Shown: positions 33,361 through 41,810 of the stretch, piece by piece
Layout of the letters: the number at the start of each line of letters is the position of its first letter
Position numbering within the stretch: position 1 is the first letter of the stretch
Origin: Mucilaginibacter terrae
GTDB lineage: Bacteria; Bacteroidota; Bacteroidia; Sphingobacteriales; Sphingobacteriaceae
Length of the DNA: 64,000 bases
NCBI RefSeq assembly: GCF_031951985.1
Contig: NZ_JAVLVU010000001.1
Location: 682,001-746,000 of the forward strand
Reading direction: 5' to 3'
Notes under the pieces: generated by a model
What the model saw: the letters and a program-made list of their open reading frames with translations, nothing else
Databases searched by the model: none
What the model was told of the DNA's origin: nothing
Program-made: the position numbers and the translations under genes

Positions 33361-33940
33361 TCAGGTACTTACCGTTTGTGATAGTAATTGAATAATGGTT
33401 TTTGCAAACACATGCGCATGGCTGCCCGAACGTGCTGTAACCAAATCGCCGTCAACAACCACATCCTCATTAGTAAAAACACCTCCGTAAGCTTTAACAT
33501 CGCCCAAAATGGTTGTTGTGGCAAACTACAGGGCGGTCTTTAATTAACTCCGCCGCCGGTGCAACAAGCCATAAACCGTGGCAAATAAAACCTTTGATGA
33601 TGTTTTTATTGGCAAAAGCCCTCTTCAAAAATTGAGTTGCGGGCGGGAGTTGATTAATGTCTTCGGTGTAACGTAACCGGTCGGCCACAAAGCCCGAGGG
33701 TACAATAATGGCGCTATAAGTAGCCAGTTCATCATCGCTCATATTTTCAAAGCTCTCCCAGCAGTCCATTGGGGCTTTGTATTCTTTGCCGTAAAACGTA
33801 AGCTTGCTTTGTCCCCACAGGCGGGTTAAAAAGTGTAGCTGGCCACCCTCTTCGGCAAAACGGTATTTGTAGTAGAAAATCTCGTTTTCGTAAAAATCAC
33901 CCTCGAAGAGTATTCCAATTTTTTTGCCTGTAAGCATCAT
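33361..33940 (-). pseudogene. DJ-1/PfpI family gene, frameshifted
   Basis: The first 143 residues read as a DJ-1/PfpI protein: KIGILFEGDFYENE, SAIIVPSGFVADRLR and the nucleophile elbow GFICHGLW with C120/H121. At about 33503-33512 the frame breaks, and the encoded protein ends after HFGRC at 33494. Removing one base there (an extra C in AACAACCATTTTGGG, or a T of TTTT) restores a continuous frame of NNILGDVKAYGGVFTNEDVV...SGSHAHVFAKTIIQLLS, giving a normal 192-residue protein whose stop at 33361-33363 lies two bases before the AGE start. Family members act as glyoxalases, amidases or chaperone-like proteins. It is either a true recent frameshift or a sequencing error; the well-preserved downstream codons argue for one of these over old decay. 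Confidence 0.85.
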
Positions 33941-34106
33941 TTGCGGCCGTGATATGGATTAAGCAATTAAGCCTCTAAATTAATCACATTGTGCCATAAA
34001 TTGATGTAAAATATTTATTTCTTGAGGATTAAGTTTATATTGCCCCAAGCCATACAGCTTATAACTGACCTATAGGGCTATAACTGATAGTTAAGCGAGT
34101 CAAATA

Positions 34107-34460
34107 TTAAAACTCAATAAACAAGGAACTTCGCTCCTTTGCTTCCACATTACGGCTGCGGTGACCTTTACCGGTGGTGTCTTCCATCAATAGTATTTCG
34201 CCGGTATTAAATGTGCGCTTCTCTCCCATCGAGGTTTCAATTTCAACGGCACCATCGAGTAAAATTACATACTGGCGTTTTGGTGCATTGTGCAGATCAT
34301 CGTAACCCGGCGGTACCTTCCTGAATATAAGGTTGCTTACTTTAACCTTTTCAGATAGATGGCCTATTGGTCCTGCATCGGTTAATGGATATTCAATATT
34401 TTCAAAATGGCTTTCGCCCTGTTCATCGGCGTAAACGCGGGTTACTTTAAAAGTTTGCAT
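34107..34460 (-). CDS. Cupin domain protein
   Basis: This 117-residue protein fits a single small cupin beta-barrel: a first motif region around FRKVPPGYDDLHNAPKRQYVILLDG and a second around GEILLMEDTTGKGHRSRN. Potential metal ligands are His in DLHNAP and HRSRN. There is no signal peptide. The role is unknown; small cupins of this kind may be isomerases, dioxygenases or storage-type proteins. It is separated from the DJ-1 gene by 146-166 bp and from the small GNAT gene by a repeat unit, so it may be transcribed alone. Confidence 0.75.
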   Translation of the reverse strand: MQTFKVTRVYADEQGESHFENIEYPLTDAGPIGHLSEKVKVSNLIFRKVPPGYDDLHNAPKRQYVILLDGAVEIETSMGEKRTFNTGEILLMEDTTGKGHRSRNVEAKERSSLFIEF

Positions 34461-34472
34461 GGTATTATTTTT

Positions 34473-34510
34473 AAGTCTTCCACCTTAGGCAGAGAAGATT
34501 TAGGTGGGGC
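34473..34510. repeat. Palindromic intergenic repeat unit, type B
   Basis: AAGTCTTCCACCTTAGGCAG followed by AGAAGATTTAGGTGGGG. It is the same pattern as the units at 10595-10630 and 12026-12069 (AAGTCY-TCC... GATTTAGGNGGGG) with several base changes. It lies between the cupin and GNAT genes. Confidence 0.55.
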
Positions 34511-34512
34511 TG

Positions 34513-34797
34513 TTAAGCCAATAATCTATTCCACTCGGGGTGGCGTTTTAAATACATACCCACGTATACACATAGCGGTACAAGCTTAAGACCGCGTTCT
34601 TCCATATAGATGAACGTTTTTTCGACTATAGCTTCGGCAACGCCCTTGCCTTTCAGTTCGGCAGGAACTTCGGTGTGGATGAGGTATACCTTGTCGCCTT
34701 TTTGTTTGTAGTCGATAAAGGCCCGGTGCCCCTCAACTACCAGCTCAAAGTTGTGGATGGCTTCGTTATTTACTAATGGAATATCTTCGTAACTCAT
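34513..34797 (-). CDS. Small GNAT-like acetyltransferase (YjdJ/NATD1 type)
   Basis: This 94-residue minimal GNAT domain has strand EGHRAFIDYKQKGDKVYLIHTEVP, the acetyl-CoA loop ELKGKGVAEAIVEKTFIYM and the C-terminal LVPLCVYVGMYLKRHPEW with the Cys-x-Tyr-x-x-x-Y-x-x-x-H pattern characteristic of COG2388 proteins. The natural substrate of this family is not established. A second member of the family is encoded at 48577-48858. The 230 bp upstream contain a paired inverted repeat. Confidence 0.85.
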   Translation of the reverse strand: MSYEDIPLVNNEAIHNFELVVEGHRAFIDYKQKGDKVYLIHTEVPAELKGKGVAEAIVEKTFIYMEERGLKLVPLCVYVGMYLKRHPEWNRLLA

Positions 34798-34891
34798 TGT
34801 TTTAGTGTTTTAAAGTGACGGGTAGCCAGCCAGGCCAGCAGGTAAGTTAGCAACTTTTTCATGCAATGTAATTGAATGACGATGATTATTC

Positions 34892-35007
34892 AAATCCCTA
34901 CTTGAGAGAGGGGGCGGACGAGGATGAGCATTGGAAGGGGGGTGTTATTCGCAAACTTTGCATATTTAAAATAACACACCTCTACACCCCTTTCAAGAGG
35001 GGAATCG
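34892..35007. repeat. Paired inverted intergenic repeat
   Basis: Two oppositely oriented copies of one unit: AAATCCCTACTTGAGAGAGGGGG at the left, and the complement of CCCCTTTCAAGAGGGGAATC at the right, with inner arms GGGGTGTTATT and AATAACACACC. The core between them is about 20 bp and A/T-rich. TCCCCTCTTGAGAGGGGTG-type repeats are frequent in this group. The region 34798-35027 holds no gene. Confidence 0.6.
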
Positions 35008-35027
35008 CACAACCCCGGCAATTTAAT

Positions 35028-35648
35028 TTAAAAAACTACCTCTTTAGCCAACTCAATCTCATCCATACTAATGGTGTGCGGCCGACCAGGGTATACTTTA
35101 AGGATAACATTGGCACCGTGCTGTTTTAATATTTCCACACTTTCTTCAACGCGGGTTAAGGGCACATGTGGGTCGGGGTTACCGGTGGTTATGAGTACCG
35201 GGGTGGTATTAAAATCGCCCTGGTAATTAGCCGGTGTAAGCTGCTCTCCTATTAATCCGCCGGTAAAGGCTACCGCACCGCCAAAACGTTGCGCATTGCG
35301 GGTAATATACTCCAGCGTTAAACACGCTCCCTGCGAAAAGCCGAGAAAGTATATTTTATCGGCCGGAATGCCATCAGCTTTAATTTGCTCCACCAGTTGG
35401 TTAATAACTTGTAATGCCGAATTTAATGCCGGTTGGTTCTGCCCATCGGGTGCCATAAAGCTATATGGATACCAACTGCTGTTGGTAGCCTGAGGTGCAT
35501 AAATGGCAAAATCTTTCACGTTCAATTCTGCGGCAAGACTCATGATATTGGCTGCGGTGCCGCCACGGCCGTGAAGCATAACCAGTGCCCCCTTAGCTTT
35601 TGCTGCAGGGGTACCGGTTGTTTTATATTCAAAATTATGATTATACAT
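35028..35648 (-). CDS. MhqD-like phospholipase/carboxylesterase-family hydrolase
   Basis: This 206-residue alpha/beta hydrolase belongs to the esterase/YpfH group: LVMLHGRGGTAANIM oxyanion region, nucleophile Ser in FLGFSQGACLTLEYI, Asp in TGNPDPHVPL and catalytic His in PGRPHTISM. It is cytoplasmic. Its start lies two bases after the stop of the ring-cleaving dioxygenase gene. In Bacillus the same two families (MhqD and MhqO) are co-regulated and protect against quinones and other electrophiles, so a quinone or catechol detoxification role is the likely one here. The exact substrate is unknown. Confidence 0.82.
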   Translation of the reverse strand: MYNHNFEYKTTGTPAAKAKGALVMLHGRGGTAANIMSLAAELNVKDFAIYAPQATNSSWYPYSFMAPDGQNQPALNSALQVINQLVEQIKADGIPADKIYFLGFSQGACLTLEYITRNAQRFGGAVAFTGGLIGEQLTPANYQGDFNTTPVLITTGNPDPHVPLTRVEESVEILKQHGANVILKVYPGRPHTISMDEIELAKEVVF

Positions 35649-35650
35649 AA

Positions 35651-36586
35651 TTATACTAATTTTGGTAAAGTGGTTTCTAAACTGGCGCGGTACTCTTCGT
35701 ATTGTGCAGGTAATTTTAAGTGTGTACCTAATGATTCTACGGGTTCATCTACACTAAAGCCTGGATTGTCGGTAGCAATTTCAAATAACACGCCTCCTGG
35801 TTCGCGGAAGTATAAAGAATAGAAATAGTTACGGTCAATTTTTTCGGTAATGTGCAAACCTAACGCTTCTATCTTTTCGCGGTATTGCATCAGTATCTCT
35901 TCATTTTTAACCCTAAAGGCCACATGGTGAACCGACCCACCGGCTACATGACCGGCATGCTCGCCCGGTACCTCAACCAGGTCAACTATGTTGGCGTTGT
36001 CCACAGCATCAGTTACAAAGCGGTAACGGTTTACATGTTGCTCTAACAGTTTGTAACCAAACACACCTGTTAAAATATCGGCAGTAGGCTGCATTTTATT
36101 AGTGGTGATGGTAATGTTATGAAAACCTTTAGTGGCATTTTCGGCCTTTACTTCATCGGTTTCCCATGGTAAACGGTTATCGGCAGTTTTTGAGGCAATA
36201 AGTTCCAGTTTCAAACCATCAGGGTCTAAAAAGGTAAGATATTGTTCGCCGAATTTTTCGGCCGGTTTGTTGTAAACCACGTTATGTTTTTCGAAACGGT
36301 TGATCCAGAAATCGAAACTGTTAGCGGGAACCGAGTAACCAATTTCGGTAGCCTGGCGTGTACCTCGTCTGCCGGCTGCAATACCCTCCCAAGGGAAGAA
36401 AGTTAATATAGTGCCGGGCGTACCTTGCTCGTCGCCATAATATAAGTGATATGTTTGAGGGTCATCGAAGTTTACGGTTTTTTTAACCAGACGTAAACCT
36501 AATACTTTGCTGTAAAAGTTGAAGTTGCGTTGAGCGTTACCGGCAATAGCAGTGATGTGGTGTATGCCGTTGATTGAATTTTCCAT
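35651..36586 (-). CDS. MhqO-like ring-cleaving dioxygenase (vicinal oxygen chelate family)
   Basis: This 311-residue protein has two glyoxalase/VOC modules: GIHHITAIAGNAQRNFNFYSKVLGLRLVKKTVNFDDP in the first half and GFHNITITTNKMQPTADIL and GSVHHVAFRV in the second. Candidate Fe(II) ligands are the His of HHITAI, the His of SVHHVAF and the Glu of GVLFEIATD. The family cleaves hydroquinone-like aromatics. It is followed after two bases by the hydrolase gene. The 366-bp upstream region carries a near-consensus -7 element (GACATTTG on the minus strand) about 50-60 bp before the start. Confidence 0.85.
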   Translation of the reverse strand: MENSINGIHHITAIAGNAQRNFNFYSKVLGLRLVKKTVNFDDPQTYHLYYGDEQGTPGTILTFFPWEGIAAGRRGTRQATEIGYSVPANSFDFWINRFEKHNVVYNKPAEKFGEQYLTFLDPDGLKLELIASKTADNRLPWETDEVKAENATKGFHNITITTNKMQPTADILTGVFGYKLLEQHVNRYRFVTDAVDNANIVDLVEVPGEHAGHVAGGSVHHVAFRVKNEEILMQYREKIEALGLHITEKIDRNYFYSLYFREPGGVLFEIATDNPGFSVDEPVESLGTHLKLPAQYEEYRASLETTLPKLV

Positions 36587-36952
36587 GATATTTTTGTTTT
36601 AAAGTTGTTGTTCTGATTTGTTGATTCAAATGTCGGCACTCCACAGGCGTTTACACTTAACGTAGATTAAGAAATAAAAAAGTGCTAAATTTTAACAACA
36701 ACAATTAATCTAAAGTAATACAGCATGCTTTACCAAATGCATCATTTAAATAATAACTCTCAACAGAATGTTACTATATGCAATCGTTTAATTACTTGAT
36801 TTTTACAAGATTCTTTTATTACCCGTTTTTGGATAAATAGCGCATTCTTTGAGGTTCACAAAGCGTAATAAAAATTATCTCCCCAAACGGAGGACATGAA
36901 AAAGGCCGGTTTACAGTACTGTAAACCGGCCTTAAGTATTTAACATAAGATT
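36587..36952. other. Intergenic region without a recognisable gene
   Basis: A/T-rich 366 bp between the dioxygenase start and the OmpA lipoprotein stop. It contains the terminator at 36902-36933 and presumably the dioxygenase promoter. I see no conserved RNA structure or coding frame in the rest. Confidence 0.6.
36902..36933. terminator. Perfect 32-bp palindromic terminator
   Basis: AAGGCCGGTTTACAGT and its exact reverse complement without spacer. On the minus strand it ends the OmpA lipoprotein gene and runs into TTTTTC. Confidence 0.8.
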
Positions 36953-37483
36953 TTAATTGATCTTAACCTCTACCCTGCGGTTAATGGCGCGGGCTTCTTC
37001 GGTGCCGTTGCTGTTAAGCGGTTTACTTTCGCCCCAACCTTTTATATTCAGGCTGGCAGCATCAACCCCGGCATTTACCAGGTATTGTTTTACCGAATTA
37101 GCACGGTCTTCGCTCAATGATTGATTATGTGCCGCCGTTCCCTCTGCCGATGAGTGACCGTTGATGGTAAACTTTTTCAATGCATCTTTCTTAATTTCGG
37201 CGGCAATTTTATCCAGTGTTTCGTAAGACCCCGTTTTAAGCACAGCCGAATTAAACTCAAACTGGATATTGTTAAAATTATAGTTTGGCTTTGTTGGAGT
37301 TGGTACTTCTTGTTTTGGCGGAGCAGGTGGCGGTGGTGCGGGCTTCTCTTCTTTAGGCGGAGCCGGCTTAGCAACCGGTGCAGGTTCAGCAGGTTTGGTA
37401 ACCACTTTTTTGGTTTTGCAGGCCTGAAATGCCATGCCCAAAACTAAGGCAAATGATACTAAATTAATTCTCGATAACTTCAT
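36953..37483 (-). CDS. OmpA family peptidoglycan-associated lipoprotein
   Basis: The signal peptide MKLSRINLVSFALVLGMAFQAC ends in a lipobox, with Cys22 as lipidation site. A Pro/Lys-rich linker (about 25-70: EEKPAPPPPAPPKQ) leads to an OmpA_C domain: FNNIQFEFNSAVLKTGSYETLDKIA, TINGHSSAEGTAAHNQSLSEDRANSVKQYL and GWGESKPLNSNGTEEARAINRRVEV. Conserved NQxLSExRA and NRRVE positions bind diaminopimelate of peptidoglycan. It tethers the outer membrane to the cell wall. Single gene with its own -7 element and terminator. Confidence 0.92.
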   Translation of the reverse strand: MKLSRINLVSFALVLGMAFQACKTKKVVTKPAEPAPVAKPAPPKEEKPAPPPPAPPKQEVPTPTKPNYNFNNIQFEFNSAVLKTGSYETLDKIAAEIKKDALKKFTINGHSSAEGTAAHNQSLSEDRANSVKQYLVNAGVDAASLNIKGWGESKPLNSNGTEEARAINRRVEVKIN

Positions 37484-37502
37484 AAAACAAATGTTATTTG
37501 CC

Positions 37503-37510
37503 CAAACATA
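37503..37510 (-). promoter_or_regulatory. Bacteroidota -7 element (TATGTTTG on minus strand)
   Basis: Exact match to TAnnTTTG, 19 bp upstream of the ATG of the OmpA lipoprotein gene. Confidence 0.5.
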
Positions 37511-37575
37511 TAAAACATTCGGTTAAAGAAGCCTGCTTTTTAACGTTAATTAACGTTTTGATGACCTTAGCAAAG

Positions 37576-38256
37576 CTATATCAGGTCGAATGCTCGGGCA
37601 TATTGGCTCAACTCAAAAAAACTGGTTGCACTAAGTTTTTGCCTTATATTTTTGCGGTGCGTTTCTACTGTGTTTACAGATATGAATAGCTCTTCGGCAG
37701 TTTCGGCGGCACTTTTACCTATGGCTAACGTGCGCAATACATCCCGCTCGCGCTGGCTTAGTTTGGCATACTGCTCATAGTTTTTGCGTAAAAAGTTATT
37801 CTCCTCTAACAACCGCGATGCCTTTGAGGCCATATGATGCATGGCATCAATGGCAAACGACATGGTAATGCATAGCACCGGGCTCATATTTTCATCGCGC
37901 AAAAGTATTTTGGTGCTGCTCATATGCCAGGTCCAGTCGGCATATTCATTTATGCGAACTTGCTGAAAGTAGGTCACACTATCTTCTACGCTATCGGCCT
38001 GCATTAAACTTAAAATCCTGGGAGAATAATCCTTGGCATCTTCGGGATTAAAGTGGCGGGCATGGTACTCTTCAACCGAGAGTTGTTTTATTTCATCAGC
38101 AGTTATACCAAGCTGTTTTAACCCGTTTGGAGACATCCATAGTACCGACCAGTTTCTGATATCATGAATTATTGTTACGCCCGGGTATTGGTTTGCGGTT
38201 TCGGCAATTTGCTTAATGCATTCCTGTATCCTGATTTCGATAAGTTGGTTGTTCAT
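37576..38256 (-). CDS. PAS-like domain LuxR-type transcriptional regulator
   Basis: The first 150 residues have a PAS-like layout (VTIIHDIRNWSVLWMSPNGLKQLGITADEIKQL and the TWHMSSTKILLRDENMSPVLCITMSF strands). The C-terminal 65 residues are a LuxR/GerE helix-turn-helix: LSQRERDVLRTLAIGKSAAETAEELFISVNTVETHRKNIRQKL. It has no receiver domain, so control probably comes from ligand binding in the PAS part. Target genes are not evident; the neighbours are the OmpA lipoprotein and the SNF2 helicase, each with separate promoters. Confidence 0.88.
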   Translation of the reverse strand: MNNQLIEIRIQECIKQIAETANQYPGVTIIHDIRNWSVLWMSPNGLKQLGITADEIKQLSVEEYHARHFNPEDAKDYSPRILSLMQADSVEDSVTYFQQVRINEYADWTWHMSSTKILLRDENMSPVLCITMSFAIDAMHHMASKASRLLEENNFLRKNYEQYAKLSQRERDVLRTLAIGKSAAETAEELFISVNTVETHRKNIRQKLSATSFFELSQYARAFDLI

Positions 38257-38389
38257 ATATAAGTTGAGCCAAAATATGCCCTTTTCTTATCATTTTACAC
38301 TACACAGGCCATTAAGGGTGAAATAACGGTTTTTTTAAATCACCGTTATCAGGTATTGATATTTATAGTTAATTAAAGTATAAATTTAT

Positions 38390-41300
38390 TTACGGATACT
38401 TTAGCAAATCGAGCAAATCAGTGCGCGTTAACGATTTAAAGAAACTACCGTCCTGCTGTAATAAGTGGCCCGACAAATTCCGTTTAGTCTCTTGCAGGAT
38501 TATTATCTTCTCCTCAATGGTATCGGGACAAATTAGCCTAACGGCAACCACATGCTTTTGCTGACCAATACGGTAAGCACGGTCAATAGCCTGGTTTTCA
38601 ATGGCCGGGTTCCACCACGGATCAACGATGTATACATAGTCGGCTGCGGTGAGATTGAGTCCGGTGCCTCCGGCTTTAAGGCTAACCAGGAATACGCGGG
38701 TGTCGGTGTTGTTTTGAAAATCATCTACCACAGCCTGTCGGTTGCGGGTGGTTCCTGTAAGTTTAGCATAGCCTATATTGGATTTATCAAGCTCCTTAGC
38801 CAGCAGGTTAAGCATCGATACAAACTGAGAAAACACCAGTATTTTATGCTCGGGCGATTTATTGAGTATTTGCTCAACAAGCACATCAATCTTGGCAGAT
38901 TCTTTTCCTGGCAGCTTCTCACCGCTAAGCAACAAAGGCGAGTCGCATATTTGCCGTAGTTTGGTTAAGCCTTTTAATACATGCATAGAGCTTTTGGGCA
39001 GCTCATCGTTACTTGTGGCCGATACAAATTCCCTGAATTCCTTTTCGTAAGCATCGTATATTTTGCGTTGCTCGTCTTGCATTTCGCAATAGAGCACCAT
39101 CTCGGTTTTTTCGGGCAGTTCTGAGGCTACCTCCTGTTTGGTGCGTCGCAGTATGAACGGTTTAATTTTATTTTGCAACTCCAGCGAACGTTTACTCACT
39201 TTAAACTGGTCGATAGGCGTTGAATAAATATCTTTAAAATATTGCTTGCTACCCAACAAACCCGGGCAGGCAAATGAAAGCTGGCTGTATAAATCAAACG
39301 TGTTATTCTCTATAGGCGTACCCGTAATAGCTATTCTATTACGCGATTTAAGCAATCGTGCAGCCTTATATCGTTGTGAATTAGGATTCTTGATATTCTG
39401 CGATTCATCAAGGAAAACGTAGTTAAACTCAAAGCTTTTCAGAAAATTAATGTCGGACAGTAAGGTGCCGTATGAGGTAAGTATGATTTCATAATCTTCA
39501 AAGCCATCGGTGTTTTTCAGCCTGTCGGCACCATAAAGGGTATGTATTTTGAGTGATGGTGCAAAGCGGGCAACCTCGGCCTGCCAGTTGAACAAGAGCG
39601 AGGTAGGCACCACAATTAAGTTGGTATTGCGCTCAACCTTATCATTTTGCGACAAAATAAAAGCAATAACCTGTACCGTTTTGCCCAACCCCATATCATC
39701 TGCCAGGCATCCGCCAAAGTTAAATTCATCCAAAAAGTTGAGCCAGTTTAAACCCTGCTGCTGGTAACCACGTAAAGTAGTTTGTAAACCTTCAGGAACG
39801 GTTACATTGGCAACCTGAGAAAAATTGCTAAGCTTTTTATGATAATTGCGTAATTCATCGCTCACCTCGGCATCCAGCATGGCATCCTCATACAACTGCA
39901 CTATGGATGTGTAATTGACTTTGGGCGTATATAGCATTTCGTCTACCACTTCAGCAGCGGCAAAATACTCGTTGAATTTCAACATCCATTCATCGGGTAA
40001 AATTCCCAACGTGCCATCATCCAATTGCACAAACTTGCTTTTATTGCGTATGGCTTTATGCAGATGCTTTAAAGATGCCTTTTGCTTGCCAAAACGAGCT
40101 GTGATAATGGTATTAAACCAATTAATACCACTTTTTACCTGTACCGATACCTTGGCTTTATTGCCGTTAAGCTTATTGCCACTTATCTCATTAAAGCCCA
40201 ATATGGTGACACCTGCTTTATGCCAATTTTCAAAAGCTCTCAGAAACCAATTTTCATCTAAAAAACGCTTTTTGTGCAGATAGAAATACTGTAAGTCGTC
40301 GGTTATTTGTTCTTCAAAATACTGATGTTGCTTAAGGAGCAGGGCCATAAACCGCCCTTCAGCTTCTTCATTACGTTTTACCAAAAAGTATTTGCCCTTA
40401 CTATCCATCGAGTGGATCTGCTTTTGCGTACGGATGGGAATTTCTACCTCGCCATAGCGCATAATGGGTATGATCATTACATGCTGACCAAAATCAGACA
40501 GGTAAATTATCTTTTCGGTTTCCGCTGCAAAGCCCTGCTCTTTTAACTGTGAGGTGGTGGCCGGTTTTATATAAGTATAGTCAACCTTAACACGCTCTTC
40601 GAGGTTACTGAGCACCTGTTTTTGCAACTGATCATACTTGGACTGATGAACAACCAAATTCCCCTTGCGGCGTTTGAAGAAGTTGATAACGCCCAGCATT
40701 TGTATATCTTTTACCAGGTACAAGGTTTCGTGCACTTTTATAAAATAGTCAAGTACTATATCCAGTTCGGCAAGCTTGTATTTTACCGTGCCGATTTGTA
40801 AGGTGCCAGACACTTCGTAAAACATGCCGCTTTGATCTACCTTCAACTCAATATCATTTGATACCTTGCTGATTTTTACCTGTGACAATGCCGATGCAGT
40901 TGTTTTATCAGATACCTCGCCGTTATGCACATAGCACGCTAAACCAAGCGGATTTTTAACCACAGCTTTTAATCCTTCAATGGCAGCATTACTGATCTTG
41001 CCTTCCACCTTGTTTTCAAACCGCGAAATGGCCGTATAAAATTTGAGTTCGAGCGGATCATTGGTGTCCCAAACTTCTTCGAGCGGGTTCAGTTTATTTA
41101 CGGGGTTCTTTACCTTGCTTTCCTGGGTAATTCCGGCTTCGCAAAGTTCGAGTACAAGGTGTTTATAGTACTTGTGCTGCTTAAAAACTACAATCCGCTG
41201 CAAAGCAGCATCGTTATGTGAAGGAACTATTGGTCCCGTGTCGGGCAGCATATCATCCTTTATGTCTTTTAAACTAAAGGGTGTTACCGGAAACAATCCG

Positions 41301-41770
41301 GTTTGTATGGGTTTTATAACTGCCGCCTGATTTACATATACGAGTTCAAAGTACTGGCTCAAGTCGGGCTCGTCCTGCAATCCGTAATCGGCAGCAAATT
41401 TTTTAAGATGTTGCTGGCGTAGCTGCGCATCAAAAAACACTCTGAAATCGGTTTTGTTGATGAGTTGCAACAGCACTTTGGCCTTATGTTCGCAAAGTTT
41501 ATTTTTAGGCTGAAGGCATGTACAAATGGTTATAACATCTCCATCCTGTTGTATAACCTCAACGGCCGGGAATGAAAGGGAATTGTACCTGCTATTGAAT
41601 ATTCCCCGGTTTATCACCAAAAAATTGGCAACAATTTGCTCCTGCTCCGCAAAGTTATTGTTGAGGCTATGTTCGGCTATAATAATCTCAGTTAGTTCTG
41701 CTACTGTGGTATTAGCAATAATGTATGTATCGGGCAACGAAGATTGAAGGTGGTTATAACCGGCTTGCAT
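38390..41770 (-). CDS. SNF2-family helicase with SWIM zinc finger
   Basis: Of 1126 residues, the N-terminal part contains a SWIM motif (ICTCLQPKNKLCEH, CxCx(n)CxH) and a long region of unknown fold. The C-terminal 500 residues form a SNF2/Swi2 ATPase: motif I LADDMGLGKTVQVIAF, Ia IVVPTSLLFNW, motif II FLDESQNIKN (DESQ in place of DEAH), III ITGTPIENN, and C-terminal helicase motifs LVFSQFVSML, VFLVSLKAGGTGLNL and AIDRAYRIGQ. Such proteins remodel protein-DNA complexes. The ATG at 41770 follows the -7 element at 41777-41784 by only six bases, which suggests an almost leaderless transcript. A TTG at 41779 is the alternative start. Confidence 0.9.
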   Translation of the reverse strand: MQAGYNHLQSSLPDTYIIANTTVAELTEIIIAEHSLNNNFAEQEQIVANFLVINRGIFNSRYNSLSFPAVEVIQQDGDVITICTCLQPKNKLCEHKAKVLLQLINKTDFRVFFDAQLRQQHLKKFAADYGLQDEPDLSQYFELVYVNQAAVIKPIQTGLFPVTPFSLKDIKDDMLPDTGPIVPSHNDAALQRIVVFKQHKYYKHLVLELCEAGITQESKVKNPVNKLNPLEEVWDTNDPLELKFYTAISRFENKVEGKISNAAIEGLKAVVKNPLGLACYVHNGEVSDKTTASALSQVKISKVSNDIELKVDQSGMFYEVSGTLQIGTVKYKLAELDIVLDYFIKVHETLYLVKDIQMLGVINFFKRRKGNLVVHQSKYDQLQKQVLSNLEERVKVDYTYIKPATTSQLKEQGFAAETEKIIYLSDFGQHVMIIPIMRYGEVEIPIRTQKQIHSMDSKGKYFLVKRNEEAEGRFMALLLKQHQYFEEQITDDLQYFYLHKKRFLDENWFLRAFENWHKAGVTILGFNEISGNKLNGNKAKVSVQVKSGINWFNTIITARFGKQKASLKHLHKAIRNKSKFVQLDDGTLGILPDEWMLKFNEYFAAAEVVDEMLYTPKVNYTSIVQLYEDAMLDAEVSDELRNYHKKLSNFSQVANVTVPEGLQTTLRGYQQQGLNWLNFLDEFNFGGCLADDMGLGKTVQVIAFILSQNDKVERNTNLIVVPTSLLFNWQAEVARFAPSLKIHTLYGADRLKNTDGFEDYEIILTSYGTLLSDINFLKSFEFNYVFLDESQNIKNPNSQRYKAARLLKSRNRIAITGTPIENNTFDLYSQLSFACPGLLGSKQYFKDIYSTPIDQFKVSKRSLELQNKIKPFILRRTKQEVASELPEKTEMVLYCEMQDEQRKIYDAYEKEFREFVSATSNDELPKSSMHVLKGLTKLRQICDSPLLLSGEKLPGKESAKIDVLVEQILNKSPEHKILVFSQFVSMLNLLAKELDKSNIGYAKLTGTTRNRQAVVDDFQNNTDTRVFLVSLKAGGTGLNLTAADYVYIVDPWWNPAIENQAIDRAYRIGQQKHVVAVRLICPDTIEEKIIILQETKRNLSGHLLQQDGSFFKSLTRTDLLDLLKYP

Positions 41771-41776
41771 GTAAGG

Positions 41777-41784
41777 CAAAAGTA
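41777..41784 (-). promoter_or_regulatory. Bacteroidota -7 element (TACTTTTG on minus strand)
   Basis: Exact TAnnTTTG match directly before the SNF2 helicase ATG at 41770. The expected start of transcription would fall within a few bases of the ATG. Confidence 0.45.
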
Positions 41785-41810
41785 TGGCTTATAATTTTGT
41801 TAGCAAGCAA

